Both the position numbers and the translations under genes were made by a program. A stretch of DNA of 64,000 nucleotides. Origin: Natronocella acetinitrilica (GTDB lineage: Bacteria; Pseudomonadota; Gammaproteobacteria; Nitrococcales; Aquisalimonadaceae). This document shows, piece by piece, positions 17,394 to 26,687 of the stretch (its first letter is position 1; every line of letters begins with the position of its first letter). Where the stretch lies: NCBI RefSeq assembly GCF_024170285.1, contig NZ_JALJXV010000005.1:248001-312000 (forward strand). The letters run 5' to 3'. Below the pieces are notes generated by a model, which was not told the DNA's origin, ran no database searches, and worked only from the letters and a program-made list of their open reading frames with translations.

Positions 17394-17527
17394 AGCGGCA
17401 ACTACCACCCCGATCCCGTTATAACCAAGGGCTTTAAGCACAGGCTCAAACATTCCTTTTCTATGCTGCCGGCAACCGTAGACTAAACGCATTCAGTTGC
17501 ATTCCGACACGGATTCGAGAGGCGCGT

Positions 17528-17713
17528 ATGCAGACTAACAGCATTCGAAAGGAGAACAGCGATCTCGAGCGGCATATTGCCCATCTGCGCTCGACCCTGT
17601 CCGCGCTGGAGAGCAGGCTTGAACAGGATCGTCGAGTCAGCGGCGTGACGCCACCGCAGCACGTTCCCCCGGTTGCAACGGCGGAAACGCCTCTTGCCAT
17701 TGCTGCAGGCTGA
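17528..17713 (+). CDS. Small coiled-coil-like hypothetical protein
   Basis: 61 residues, ATG preceded by GAGAGG (5-base spacer). Residues about 5-37 are charged with heptad-like leucines (DLERHIAHLRSTLSALES), suggesting a short coiled coil. The remainder is proline/alanine rich. No family is recognised. It is the only plus-strand gene between soeA and the next leftward gene, and ends before a bidirectional terminator. Confidence 0.45.
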   Translation: MQTNSIRKENSDLERHIAHLRSTLSALESRLEQDRRVSGVTPPQHVPPVATAETPLAIAAG

Positions 17714-17756
17714 GATCTTCGCCCAAAGTCGACCAAATCGATAGACCATCACAACG

Positions 17757-17789
17757 AAAAAAGGCCCGGTTCTCTCGAACAGGGCCTTT
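17757..17789 (-). terminator. Rho-independent terminator, possibly bidirectional
   Basis: On the minus strand an AAAGGCCC...GGGCCTTT stem with inner GTTC/GAAC pairing and a GAGA loop is followed by six Ts. It sits 26 bases after the Pro/Gly-rich gene's stop and could also stop the small plus-strand gene. Confidence 0.8.
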
Positions 17790-17814
17790 CCTGTGATGGA
17801 CAAGATATCGAGCG

Positions 17815-18465
17815 TCAGAACTGCGGTACTGCTGGCGCGCCGGCATCGTCGGCAGGCTGCCCACCCTGAGGGCCAGCACCCGCCGGACCTGAACCCGGGG
17901 CAGGTTGTCCGGCACCCGGTTGTCCCATGCCCGGCTGCGGGGGAGCCTGCTGCCCCCCTTGCTGCATCGGTTCACGCTCCGAGGGGGTCTGCATGCGACT
18001 CTCCGGGCTGAAGGGATCCTGACCACTGCGCAGCCCCCGGGGCTCGCCACTTGAGCCGGGCCCTGCCCCCCCCTGCACTGGCGCTTCCCGGGGTTGGGCG
18101 GGAACCGCCTGCTGGCCAGGAGATGCCGGCGCCTGCGGAGCTGACTCAGGACCAGGCGGCCGATCCGGGGCAGCTTCACCCTGCGGAGCCTGTCCAGGCT
18201 GTGCTGCCCCACCCTGCGCGGGCCCGCCAATCGCAGCCCCTCCGGGCGTCTGCTGACCCGCCGGAGCCTGGGGGCTGGACTGCCCCGGCGCTGCGTCGGG
18301 CTGTCCTCCTGCGGGAGCCGTGGACTCTTCCAGCCCGGGTGGCGGTTCTTCCTGCGGCTGGATCTCACCGGCAGGGGCCTCATCGTCGATGGCTGTCTGA
18401 GCCAGGGCCGCGCCCGGCAGCAAGGCCAAGCCGAATGCGACCAGCGTGGTGCGTGTCGCGCGCAT
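17815..18465 (-). CDS. Exported proline/glycine/glutamine-rich low-complexity protein
   Basis: 216 residues with a clear Sec signal (LVAFGLALLPGAALAQ, cleavage near 22). The rest is disordered-looking Pro, Gly, Ala and Gln with irregular short repeats such as GQP, GAG and APG and almost no hydrophobic core. ATG 18465 follows GGAGA. No catalytic motif is visible. Possible roles include an envelope filler or a surface protein, but none can be assigned. It ends in a strong terminator. Confidence 0.6.
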   Translation of the reverse strand: MRATRTTLVAFGLALLPGAALAQTAIDDEAPAGEIQPQEEPPPGLEESTAPAGGQPDAAPGQSSPQAPAGQQTPGGAAIGGPAQGGAAQPGQAPQGEAAPDRPPGPESAPQAPASPGQQAVPAQPREAPVQGGAGPGSSGEPRGLRSGQDPFSPESRMQTPSEREPMQQGGQQAPPQPGMGQPGAGQPAPGSGPAGAGPQGGQPADDAGAPAVPQF

Positions 18466-18547
18466 GATCTTCTCCTCTTGAATCTTCTACTCAACAGGGC
18501 CGACAACCCCGACTTCGCTTCGTTCCTGACAGTCGCCTCCGGGAGAC

Positions 18548-18579
18548 GAAAAAAAAGCGCCGGTCCATGACCGGCGCTT
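18548..18579 (-). terminator. Rho-independent terminator of the phasin gene
   Basis: An 11-bp perfect stem (18555-18565 with 18569-18579), a 3-base loop and an eight-T run on the minus strand, about 20 bases beyond the phasin stop. Confidence 0.88.
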
Positions 18580-18600
18580 CTGGCAGAGCATTGCCGCGAC

Positions 18601-18957
18601 TTACTTGGCGATGCTTGTCACGTTCTTGGCGTTGGTTTCGGCCAACTGCTGCGCCTTCTGCACGAACTCCTGATTCAGCGCGACCACTTTTTCGGCATCG
18701 CCCTTCAGGCGCTCACCCAGGTCCTTGGCGACCTTCTGCTGGCTTTCGACATAGCTGCGAAGGCCCTGTGGATCCTTGATGTCGAGCATGGCGCGCACGT
18801 GGCTCAGGCCTGCGTCGGCGTAAGCCTTGGTGGCGTCATACTGGGCGTTCAGAAGTTGCTCGGCGTGATCCAGTGCCAGCGTGCTGTAGGCACGGGCCGG
18901 GGCGACGAACAGGGCTTCAAACTGCTTGTTGAACTGCTCAAGATTCACGTTATTCAT
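18601..18957 (-). CDS. Phasin-family protein
   Basis: 118 residues. ATG 18957 follows AGAGGAG with a 7-base spacer; a longer frame to 19026 lacks support. The protein is almost wholly amphipathic helix and has the phasin_2 pattern: NLEQFNKQFEALFVAPARAY at the start, LALDHAEQLLNAQYD, then a Gln/Lys-rich heptad tail ending in AKNVTSIAK. Phasins coat polyhydroxyalkanoate granules and control their size. Its own strong ribosome site and terminator fit an abundant monocistronic protein. No PHA synthase is in the window. Confidence 0.85.
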   Translation of the reverse strand: MNNVNLEQFNKQFEALFVAPARAYSTLALDHAEQLLNAQYDATKAYADAGLSHVRAMLDIKDPQGLRSYVESQQKVAKDLGERLKGDAEKVVALNQEFVQKAQQLAETNAKNVTSIAK

Positions 18958-19049
18958 GGCAAAACTCCTCTGGAATGAGTTTCCGAAGGCCCTTTGCCTC
19001 CGATGCACTGCACAATAGCAAAACAATTGTTGCAGTGCAACAACTCGTT

Positions 19050-19730
19050 TCAGAGATCAGGCAACGAGACCCGAAGTTCAGGGCGTAACGGCCCCAGGAT
19101 GGTGGCGGTGTCGAAGGTCAGAAAGGACACCGCGCTCACTCGTATTTCCGCATCACACCCGCTGGAATGCAAGCCACGCAATTGCCGACGAACGCGTTGA
19201 GGCGCGTAAGCAGCGGCATACAGACCAAGAGTCAAATGCGGCTCATAGGGCACGGTGCGGTCTTCCGGGCCCAGGGCGAGTAGCACGTCGCGGAGTCGGA
19301 ACAGGGCCGGTTCAGGCTGCACCTGCAGACAGGGTGCACCGGCAAGACTGATGATCCCGCCAATGCGCAGCGTGAATGGTGCAGGCCCATCTCTGGCGAT
19401 GCGGTCAGCCTGAGCGCAAACGGTTGCCCAACTGACGTCACCGGATCGAGTCGGTTCATCACAGGGAAACCCCGAGGCAAACAACGTGACATGGGGCTGC
19501 CGCCGGTAACCGCTCAACAGGAAGGGCGCCAGGGCGGCGCGGCCACGGCGGAGCCTGTTGCGGACCTGGAGATGGTCCACTTCGATCGCCCATACCCCGA
19601 AACGCGGCCGACCACGATGCCAGGCCACGAAATCCCGCGCCGCATTGGCCTGAGTCCGCTTCAGGGCGAGGAAGCGCTGCCATGCCGCCTCCGCCTCGAC
19701 ACGCTTACCCGGCCAGGGTCGACAAGCCAC
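19050..19730 (-). CDS. 2'-5' RNA ligase-family (2H phosphoesterase) protein
   Basis: 226 residues from GTG 19730, which has GGAGG 5 bases upstream. The two H-x-T/S-x motifs that define 2H phosphoesterases are PHVTLFA (residues about 79-85) and PHLTLGLY (about 164-171). Relatives such as ThpR handle 2',3'-cyclic phosphates or 2'-5' RNA bonds. The start lies inside the preceding T2SS-F-like gene (26-base overlap), so the two are probably translationally coupled, an odd pairing. The native substrate is unknown. Confidence 0.75.
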   Translation of the reverse strand: MACRPWPGKRVEAEAAWQRFLALKRTQANAARDFVAWHRGRPRFGVWAIEVDHLQVRNRLRRGRAALAPFLLSGYRRQPHVTLFASGFPCDEPTRSGDVSWATVCAQADRIARDGPAPFTLRIGGIISLAGAPCLQVQPEPALFRLRDVLLALGPEDRTVPYEPHLTLGLYAAAYAPQRVRRQLRGLHSSGCDAEIRVSAVSFLTFDTATILGPLRPELRVSLPDL

Positions 19731-20676
19731 GCAGGCCTCCCCCGGAGAACAGTCCGATCAACAGCAGGCAGATCACCAGGCCGTAGACGATTCTTGGCAT
19801 CCAGTCGCTTAGCAGCTGCTCTCGATCCTGCCGACGCTCCCGCAGGTTGGCGGCACGGTGCATCAGCATATCCGGCAAGGCACCAGCCTGCTCCCCGGTG
19901 CCCAACAAGGCCCTGTCCTCCGACTCGATCAGACACCCCGCCCCGTTCAGGGCATCAAGCACAGAGGTACCGCGGCCACAGTCGGCAGCCGCCTGATGCA
20001 GGCGCCGTCGAAAGCCCTCTGGCACCCCATCAGCACTCATTCGAATGGCCATCTGCGGTTCGACGCCCGCTGCAAGCAAGGTACCCAGAGCACCGAAAAA
20101 CCGCTCTCGGAAGACTGGTGCCGGCGGCGCCCCCAGCAGCCGTCGCACACCGGCATCGGCCGCGACACCGAGTCTCAGTACGTCCCCAAGTCGGTAAAGC
20201 ACGATGACCAGACCAAGCAGTACCGCGCAGACCCGCAAGCCATAAGCCACGGCGCTGGTGACCCCGGTCACCAGCGCGGGAAGCGGCAATGCAACGGCGG
20301 CCACCAGTAGCACCAGGGCCGGGAAAAGCAGACGCGCCCGCAGGCTGCGGAGGCGCTGGACGCGGTCGTCCAGCGTGTCGGCGACCTCCTTCAAGCCAAG
20401 ACCGGGTTGGCCCAGCGCCGCCATGGCGTCAACGCGATAGCGCTCGGCAGGAGACAGCAGCCCAGCCACTGCCAATGCCAGTGCCAGGTGTTGCCCGGCG
20501 GCCACCGCCCGCGAAGCACGATGGACACGCCGGGCGGCAGCCGGAGGCGCATCGACAGCCGTCATGGACAGCGCCTTGTGCGGATCGATACCGGCCTGCA
20601 ACAAGCGGGCAAGGCCATGCAAGGCGCCAACGCGGTGTTCATCGGCTACGGGACGGCGGGAATCAGGAACGCTCAT
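19705..20676 (-). CDS. Orphan type II secretion system F-like membrane protein
   Basis: 323 residues from ATG 20676 (frame extends further, but the earlier part is low-quality arginine-rich shadow sequence). It has the duplicated T2SS-F/PilC layout: helical soluble domain 1 (about 15-90; HGLARLLQAGIDPHKAL), membrane segments near 100-150, soluble domain 2 (about 185-285; LGTLLAAGVEPQMAIRM, EDRALLGTGEQAGALPDML) and a final membrane helix ending at the C-terminus. Such proteins are inner-membrane platforms of type II secretion or type IV pili. No GspE, GspG or pilin gene is nearby, so it is isolated here. Confidence 0.72.
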   Translation of the reverse strand: MSVPDSRRPVADEHRVGALHGLARLLQAGIDPHKALSMTAVDAPPAAARRVHRASRAVAAGQHLALALAVAGLLSPAERYRVDAMAALGQPGLGLKEVADTLDDRVQRLRSLRARLLFPALVLLVAAVALPLPALVTGVTSAVAYGLRVCAVLLGLVIVLYRLGDVLRLGVAADAGVRRLLGAPPAPVFRERFFGALGTLLAAGVEPQMAIRMSADGVPEGFRRRLHQAAADCGRGTSVLDALNGAGCLIESEDRALLGTGEQAGALPDMLMHRAANLRERRQDREQLLSDWMPRIVYGLVICLLLIGLFSGGGLRGLSTLAG

Positions 20677-20692
20677 GGCAACGAGGATGACA

Positions 20693-21508
20693 TCAGCGCG
20701 CGGTTCCCCCGGTGAGACGCAACACCGACGCGGCGCGATCGAACACAGCTTGGAGGACGTCAAAATGGTTCGCGCCGGGAACTTCCCAGACAGCACAGTC
20801 GCTGACCACCGGGCCGATCCGGGCGGCAAACGCCCGGGTCTGACGGCGAAACTCTTCGGACTCATCACCACCCACAACCAGCCAGGCCGGTGCTGCACTG
20901 GCCGGCATTATCCAGTGCATGGGGGAGGCGGTCCGCGCCGTCGCCTCATTCAGCCGTAGTTCCTGGTTGATGCTGGTGGCGATCAGCGGTTCGAGATCAA
21001 ACACCCCGGAAATGGCCGTGACCGCCGCCAGCCTGTCAGGCCGGTCGCGGAGCAGGCGCATGGCAAGCTGTCCGCCGGCGGAGTGGCCGGAAACACTGAT
21101 CCGACGAGGATCGATGCCCAGAGCACGGCGCTGATCCCAGACGAAATCCAGACATTGCAGCGCCTGCAGTTCGATCGTCGCCACCGGGACCGAGGGACAG
21201 AGATCGTAATTGGCGACCACCGTCGTCACGCCCTTTGCCACCAGCCGTCGTGCAACAAACGCGTAGTCGCGCTTGTCCTGGCTGCGCCAGTAGCCTCCAT
21301 GGAAAAACAGATGCACGGGGGCATCGGCACCAGCCGCCGGATAGATGTCGAGCGCCTGATTCGGACCGTCGCCGTAGCGAATATCCGCCTCCACCTGAAG
21401 CGTTAACCGCGCCTCATCGGAAGCCGCCTGATAGGCACGAAAGCAGGCCATGGGATCGGCAACGGTGACCCGGGGGTTGTATTCCCGCTCCAGGGTTTCG
21501 GCGTCCAT
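20693..21508 (-). CDS. Alpha/beta hydrolase (esterase/kynurenine-formamidase-like)
   Basis: 271 residues from ATG 21508. The oxyanion-loop HGG is in HLFFHGGYWRS (about residues 66-76), the nucleophile serine in SVSGHSAGGQLAM (about 137-149), and the catalytic histidine probably in GANHFDVL near 247. These are features of carboxylesterases of the BD-FAE/arylformamidase group. It begins 23 bases after livF, the last gene of the transporter set, on the same strand. It may therefore cleave an ester or amide imported by that ABC system. This link is contextual only. Confidence 0.78.
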   Translation of the reverse strand: MDAETLEREYNPRVTVADPMACFRAYQAASDEARLTLQVEADIRYGDGPNQALDIYPAAGADAPVHLFFHGGYWRSQDKRDYAFVARRLVAKGVTTVVANYDLCPSVPVATIELQALQCLDFVWDQRRALGIDPRRISVSGHSAGGQLAMRLLRDRPDRLAAVTAISGVFDLEPLIATSINQELRLNEATARTASPMHWIMPASAAPAWLVVGGDESEEFRRQTRAFAARIGPVVSDCAVWEVPGANHFDVLQAVFDRAASVLRLTGGTAR

Positions 21509-21531
21509 GGTTCGCCAGGGCTCGGCCAAAA

Positions 21532-22220
<689 letters not shown>

Positions 22221-22221
<1 letters not shown>

Positions 22222-22970
22222 CAGGTGGACTCCTCCAGATACGCCGCCTGCACCGCAGCGTCGGCACGTATGGCCGCAGGGTCGCCACTGGCGATCACCG
22301 CTCCGTCCACCAGCACGGTGACGCGATCAGCCAGCCGGAAGACCATGTCCATGTCATGCTCCACCAGGAGCACCGCGTAGCGGCTTCGCAATCGCTCCAG
22401 CAGAGCGCCCATGGCGTCGGCCTCTGCGGCACCCATGCCGGCCATGGGTTCATCCAGCAGCAGTACCCGGGGTTCGGTGGCCAGCGCCATGGCGAGTTCG
22501 AGCTGTCGACGCTGGCCGTGGGCAAGATCCGCCGCCGGCCGGTGGGCCAGCCCTTCCAGCCCCACTTCCCGCATCAGGGCCTCGGCAGGCTTGCGCAGTG
22601 TGTCGTCATGACCGGCGCTGGCGAAAAAATGGAAGTGATGACGGGCGCGAGCCTGCACAGCCACGGCGATATTCTCCAGTACGGAGAAATCCAGGAACAC
22701 CGCCGTCACCTGATAGGAACGGGCAATGCCCAGACGGGCCCGGTGGGGCATGGACAAGGCCGTGACGTCACGGCCGTCGAACACAATGCGCCCGGCGTCC
22801 GGCACTTGCTCCCCGGAGAGCTGCGCCAGCGCCGTGGTCTTGCCAGCGCCATTGGGGCCGATGACAGCGTGGATTTCCCCCTGGTAGAGGTCCAGGTCCA
22901 GATCGCGCGTCGCCACGAGGCCGCCGTAGCGCTTCTGCAGCCCCCGTGCCTGCAGCAAGGGCTCAACCAT
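22221..22970 (-). CDS. livG: Branched-chain amino acid/amide-type ABC transporter ATPase (LivG-like)
   Basis: 249 residues. Walker A is GPNGAGKTT (about 38-46); the signature region ADLAHGQRRQLELAMAL (about 140-156) has AHGQ in place of LSGGQ, common in LivG; Walker B is RVLLLDEPMAGMG, the D-loop/H-loop EHDMDMVF. It overlaps livM by 8 bases. Together with LivF it forms the ATPase heterodimer. Confidence 0.88.
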
Positions 22971-23958
22971 GGTGCTGCCCTCCCCGACGACCGCTGAGCG
23001 CGCCGTAGACCCCGCCGCGGAAAAACAGCACTGCCAGTATGAGGATGGGCCCGAGGACGATCTGCCAGTGGGGCGTGTAGGCCACCAGTACTTCTTCCAG
23101 CATCAGCAGAATCAACGCGCCGTAGATCGGCCCCACCAGGCTGCAAAGGCCACCCAGCAGGACAATCACCATGAGCATGCCGGACCGGGACCAGTGCATG
23201 AGCTCGGGGCTGACGAATTCGGTGTGATTGGCGATCAAAGCGCCGGCAAGCCCCACCAGTGCGCCGGAGATCACGAACACCGTGAGTTTGTAGCCGAATG
23301 GTCGGTAGCCGAGAGCACGCATTCGCTGCTCGTTCTGGCGACAGCCCTGGATGACCCGGCCGAAGCGCGAGTTGACCAGCCTCGACAACCCCCAGAGCAC
23401 CACGATGAGCAGACTCATGCATACGTAATAAAAGGTGACCCGGTCTCCCAGGTCCACGCCGGCCAGGGTGTTCCGGGCCCACATGGAGAGACCGTCCTCA
23501 CCACCATAGGTACTGAGGGAAATGAAGAAGTAGTAGACCAGCTGGGCGAAGGCCAGGGTGATCATGATGAAGTAGACCCCCGAGGTTCGCAGCGACAGCA
23601 CTCCCACGAACAGGGCGTAGGCAGCGGCCACGGCCATGGCCAGCGGCCAAACCAGCAGCGCCTCGTTGCTGCCCGTCCATCCCGCGATGAACGGATCCAT
23701 CATCATGTCGTGGGTCGACAGGATGCCCACCGTGTAGGCGCCAAGGCCGAGGAAGGCGCCGTGTCCGAAGCTGACCAGACGGCCGTATCCCATGATGAGG
23801 TCCAGAGCCATGGCGGCCAGCGCATAGATGACGGCGCGGTTCACCAGGGTAATGAGGTAGGGCTTCTCCAGCGCCATGGCGACAGGCGGCAGCAGTAGCA
23901 GACCGAGCAGGACTGCGACCGTCGCGAAGGTGGCGCGATTGGCTTCAGGCATGGGCAC
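22963..23958 (-). CDS. livM: Branched-chain amino acid/amide-type ABC transporter permease (LivM-like)
   Basis: 331 residues, about nine membrane segments. LivM hallmarks include LDLIMGYGRLVSFGHGAFLGLGAYT (shown in part: GYGRLVSFGHGAFLGLGAY, about residues 57-75) and the EAA-like loop around RVIQGCRQNEQRMRALGY (about 206-223). It overlaps livH by 14 bases and livG by 8. It is one half of the membrane channel. Confidence 0.88.
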   Translation of the reverse strand: MPMPEANRATFATVAVLLGLLLLPPVAMALEKPYLITLVNRAVIYALAAMALDLIMGYGRLVSFGHGAFLGLGAYTVGILSTHDMMMDPFIAGWTGSNEALLVWPLAMAVAAAYALFVGVLSLRTSGVYFIMITLAFAQLVYYFFISLSTYGGEDGLSMWARNTLAGVDLGDRVTFYYVCMSLLIVVLWGLSRLVNSRFGRVIQGCRQNEQRMRALGYRPFGYKLTVFVISGALVGLAGALIANHTEFVSPELMHWSRSGMLMVIVLLGGLCSLVGPIYGALILLMLEEVLVAYTPHWQIVLGPILILAVLFFRGGVYGALSGRRGGQHHG

Positions 23959-24859
23959 GGAATAGCCCCTGTGGTCGTATGGCCAGGACCGCTGCCATCA
24001 CCAGGTAGATAGTCATGGCAGCCAGGGAAGATCCGACGCCATCAGCGGTGGAGGCGTCCGTCCACAGGCGCATCAAAGCCGGCAGGTACACTCGCCCCAG
24101 GGTGTCGGCGACACCGATCAGCAGGGACCCCGCCACGGCCCCGCGAATCGAACCGATGCCACCGATCACGATGACAACGAAAGTCAGGATGAGAATGTTC
24201 TCGCCCATTCCTGCCTGCACGGACATGAATGGTGCCGCCATCACGCCTGCAAGGCCGGCCATGCAGGCGCCGATCCCGAACACCAGGGTGTAGAGCAGAT
24301 TGATGTTGATCCCCAGGGCGCCGATCATCTCGCGGTTGGAAGCGCCGGCGCGGATCCACATGCCCAGCCGGGTGCGCATGACCAGCCAGTAGAGCGCCAC
24401 GGTCACTCCGATGCCAACCAGGATCACCAGTAGCCGAAAGCTTGGATAATCCACCCCCGGCATGATCTCGACGGTACCGGACAACCACGTGGGCGTGTCC
24501 ATGCCCAGCGGCCGGCGCCCCCAGATGATCTGCACCAGCTCATTGAAGAACAGGATCATGCCGAAGGTCGCCAGCACCTGGTCCAGGTGGTCACGCAGGT
24601 AGAGGCGTCGCAGCACCAGCAGTTCCAGCAGCATGCCGGTGATACCGGCGGCTACGATGCCAGCCCCGAGAGCCAGCAGAAAACTGCCCGTCAGCGCCAT
24701 CACCGTCGCACCCACGAACGCACCCACCATGAACAGCGAGCCATGGGCCAGGTTGATCAAATGCATGATGCCGAACACCAGGGTCAGCCCGGATGCCATC
24801 AGCAACAGGGTGACGCCCAGCTGGAAGCCGTTCAGCAACTGCTCTAGAAAGAACTGCAT
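23945..24859 (-). CDS. livH: Branched-chain amino acid/amide-type ABC transporter permease (LivH-like)
   Basis: 304 residues, eight or so membrane segments. LivH features are LLNGFQLGVTLLLMASGL at the start, MHLINLAHGSLFMVGA (about 31-46) and ASNREMIGALGININLLY (about 178-195). It begins 61 bases after livK, across a hairpin. It pairs with LivM. Confidence 0.88.
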   Translation of the reverse strand: MQFFLEQLLNGFQLGVTLLLMASGLTLVFGIMHLINLAHGSLFMVGAFVGATVMALTGSFLLALGAGIVAAGITGMLLELLVLRRLYLRDHLDQVLATFGMILFFNELVQIIWGRRPLGMDTPTWLSGTVEIMPGVDYPSFRLLVILVGIGVTVALYWLVMRTRLGMWIRAGASNREMIGALGININLLYTLVFGIGACMAGLAGVMAAPFMSVQAGMGENILILTFVVIVIGGIGSIRGAVAGSLLIGVADTLGRVYLPALMRLWTDASTADGVGSSLAAMTIYLVMAAVLAIRPQGLFRAHA

Positions 24860-24875
24860 GGTATCTCTACGGCCG

Positions 24876-24910
24876 GCGGGCTAATGCCCCGGGGTGGCGC
24901 ATCAGCCCGC
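24876..24910 (-). promoter_or_regulatory. Hairpin between livK and livH
   Basis: Arms 24876-24887 and 24899-24910 pair over 12 bp with one mismatch, with CCCC/GGGG pairing inside. It begins 10 bases after the livK stop and has no T-run. Such structures often protect the 3' end of the binding-protein message, giving more LivK than permease. Confidence 0.55.
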
Positions 24911-24920
24911 ATCATGGCGA

Positions 24921-26099
24921 TCAGCGCATGGGACACTCGTCGACAAATGCGTCCTGGTGATCCCCGAACACCCGGGCAACGATCCGATTGGTCAACTCAC
25001 CATCCTCGTTGCGCACCACTTCCCGGACATAGATGTCCTGGATCGGGTGATGGTTGGTGCCAAAGCGGAAGTTGCCGCGCACCGAATCGAAATCGGCGCG
25101 GCGCAGCGCCTCACGGAAAGCATCCATATCCGAGATGTCACCCTCAACGGTTGCCAGGGCACTGCCGATCAGCCTGGCGGCATCGTATCCCTGACTGGCA
25201 TACAGCGTCGGCTGCCGGCCGTAACGCTCCGTATAGGCGGCAACAAAAGCCCGGTTCGCGGCGTTGTCGATGTCCGCGCTCCACTGCGAGGTGTTGTATA
25301 CGCCCTCGGCAGCGCTGCCCACGGCGGACACCAGGGTGTTATCGAAGGAAAATGCGGGGCCGAACAGCGGGAACCGGTCCGACAGGCCCGCCTGATTGTA
25401 CTGGCGGGTGAAGTTGACCCCCATGCCGCCAGGCAGGAAGAAGAACACCGCATCGGGTTCCGCTGCGCGGATGCTGGAGATTTCGGCGGCGAAGTCCGAC
25501 TGCCCGAGCTGGGTGTAGGTCTCACCGGCCAGTTCTCCGGTGTAGTAGCGCTTGAAACCCTCCAGCGCATCGCGACCCGCCGGGTAGTTGGGCGCGAGGA
25601 TGTAGACATTGTCGTAACCCTGATCGGAGACGTACTGCCCCATGGCTTCGTGGAGGTTGTCGTTCTGCCAGGCGACATTGAAGTAGTTCTCGTGACACAT
25701 GCGGCCCGCGAGCTGGCTGGGGCCGGCGTTGGGGCTGACAAACATCACCCCATCGCGCATCAGACGCGGCACCAGTGCCATGGCCACATTGGAGAATATC
25801 GTGCCCGTCATCAGGCGAATCCCTTCGCTCTCCACCATGCGTGTGGCGATCTGGCGGGCCTGCTCCGGGCTGAGCCCGTCGTCTTCCACCAGCAGGTCCA
25901 CGGGGATGCCACCCAGTTCACCATTACCCTCCTCAATGGCGAGCTGGAACCCATCCCGCACGTCCTCCCCCAGGTAGCCGCCGGCCGTGGAAAGCGTCGT
26001 GATCATGCCGATCTTTACAGGCTCCTGGGCAGCGACCTGCGCCCCACTCATTGCGGCCACCGCGGCAAGCGCGCACAGGGCTTTTATTGCCAGTTTCAT
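24921..26099 (-). CDS. livK: Periplasmic substrate-binding protein (LivK-like)
   Basis: 392 residues; ATG 26099 follows AAGGAG. A Sec signal covers about residues 1-25 (ALCALAAVAAMSGAQVAAQ). The mature chain has the type I periplasmic-binding fold: VKIGMITTLSTAGGYLGEDV near the start, VDLLVEDDGLSPEQARQI, and ILAPNYPAGRDALEGFKRYY mid-way. It captures the ligand and delivers it to LivHM. Such proteins bind Leu/Ile/Val, amides, urea or aromatic acids; the pocket cannot be assigned by eye. Confidence 0.87.
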   Translation of the reverse strand: MKLAIKALCALAAVAAMSGAQVAAQEPVKIGMITTLSTAGGYLGEDVRDGFQLAIEEGNGELGGIPVDLLVEDDGLSPEQARQIATRMVESEGIRLMTGTIFSNVAMALVPRLMRDGVMFVSPNAGPSQLAGRMCHENYFNVAWQNDNLHEAMGQYVSDQGYDNVYILAPNYPAGRDALEGFKRYYTGELAGETYTQLGQSDFAAEISSIRAAEPDAVFFFLPGGMGVNFTRQYNQAGLSDRFPLFGPAFSFDNTLVSAVGSAAEGVYNTSQWSADIDNAANRAFVAAYTERYGRQPTLYASQGYDAARLIGSALATVEGDISDMDAFREALRRADFDSVRGNFRFGTNHHPIQDIYVREVVRNEDGELTNRIVARVFGDHQDAFVDECPMR

Positions 26100-26223
26100 C
26101 GGGTTCTCCTTGTAGGCGGCGTTCCACGCCGGCAGCGGCGCGTCGCCTTCAAGGCACAGATATTACCTGGGTATACGGAAAGGTCGACCCCCGAAAATTC
26201 AAGGGGTCAATGATCGACGGGGG

Positions 26224-26517
26224 TCAGCTGGATCGACCGCCGCACCCGCAAAGGTCGCGGTCACGCACCTGGCCTACCAGCAAAAAACGGATATTGAGAG
26301 CAACAATCTCGCCGGGCGCGGACAGATGGCCGACAACCTCCACGGCGTCCCCTGCCTGGACTCGCGCAGGAATGTCGGACAGGCCACTGACATCGCCGAG
26401 CAGAATGGTTTTCGAATCCGCTAACACCCGGAGCCCCTTGAGCCGCAGTTCGATCTGATGCTCACCGAGACTCCTCGGCCTGGCTTGGCATTCACCCTTG
26501 ACTTGTACCCTGATCAC
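26224..26517 (-). CDS. Small unknown protein A of a paralogous pair
   Basis: 97 residues from GTG 26517, chosen because it lines up with the GTG-ATC start of its relative at 27354-27653; a GTG at 26529 is possible. The shared stretch is clear: IELRLKGLRVLADS here against LELRLKGLRVLTDG there, then RVQAGDAVEVVGHLSAPGEI against RVRVGDVFDVDGRLEAPGVI. The beta-rich pattern with a GDxxxVxGxLxAPG turn suggests a small OB-like barrel, perhaps nucleic-acid or ligand binding. It ends in a Cys/Gly tail (LCGCGGRSS). It sits at the end of the minus-strand T3SS block; its role is unknown. Confidence 0.5.
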   Translation of the reverse strand: MIRVQVKGECQARPRSLGEHQIELRLKGLRVLADSKTILLGDVSGLSDIPARVQAGDAVEVVGHLSAPGEIVALNIRFLLVGQVRDRDLCGCGGRSS

Positions 26518-26687
26518 GGTTGCGTCCACTCAACGGCAATCCATACGCACCCTTTTCAGCCTAGACGCTTCACTACAAAATCGCTACATCGTCGGCATTT
26601 GGAAAGCAATTCGCGAACGAATATCCATTCAAACATGGGCTTCAGGAAGCGCTGAAGTCGTCACACCCTGCTGATTATCCCCATGTT

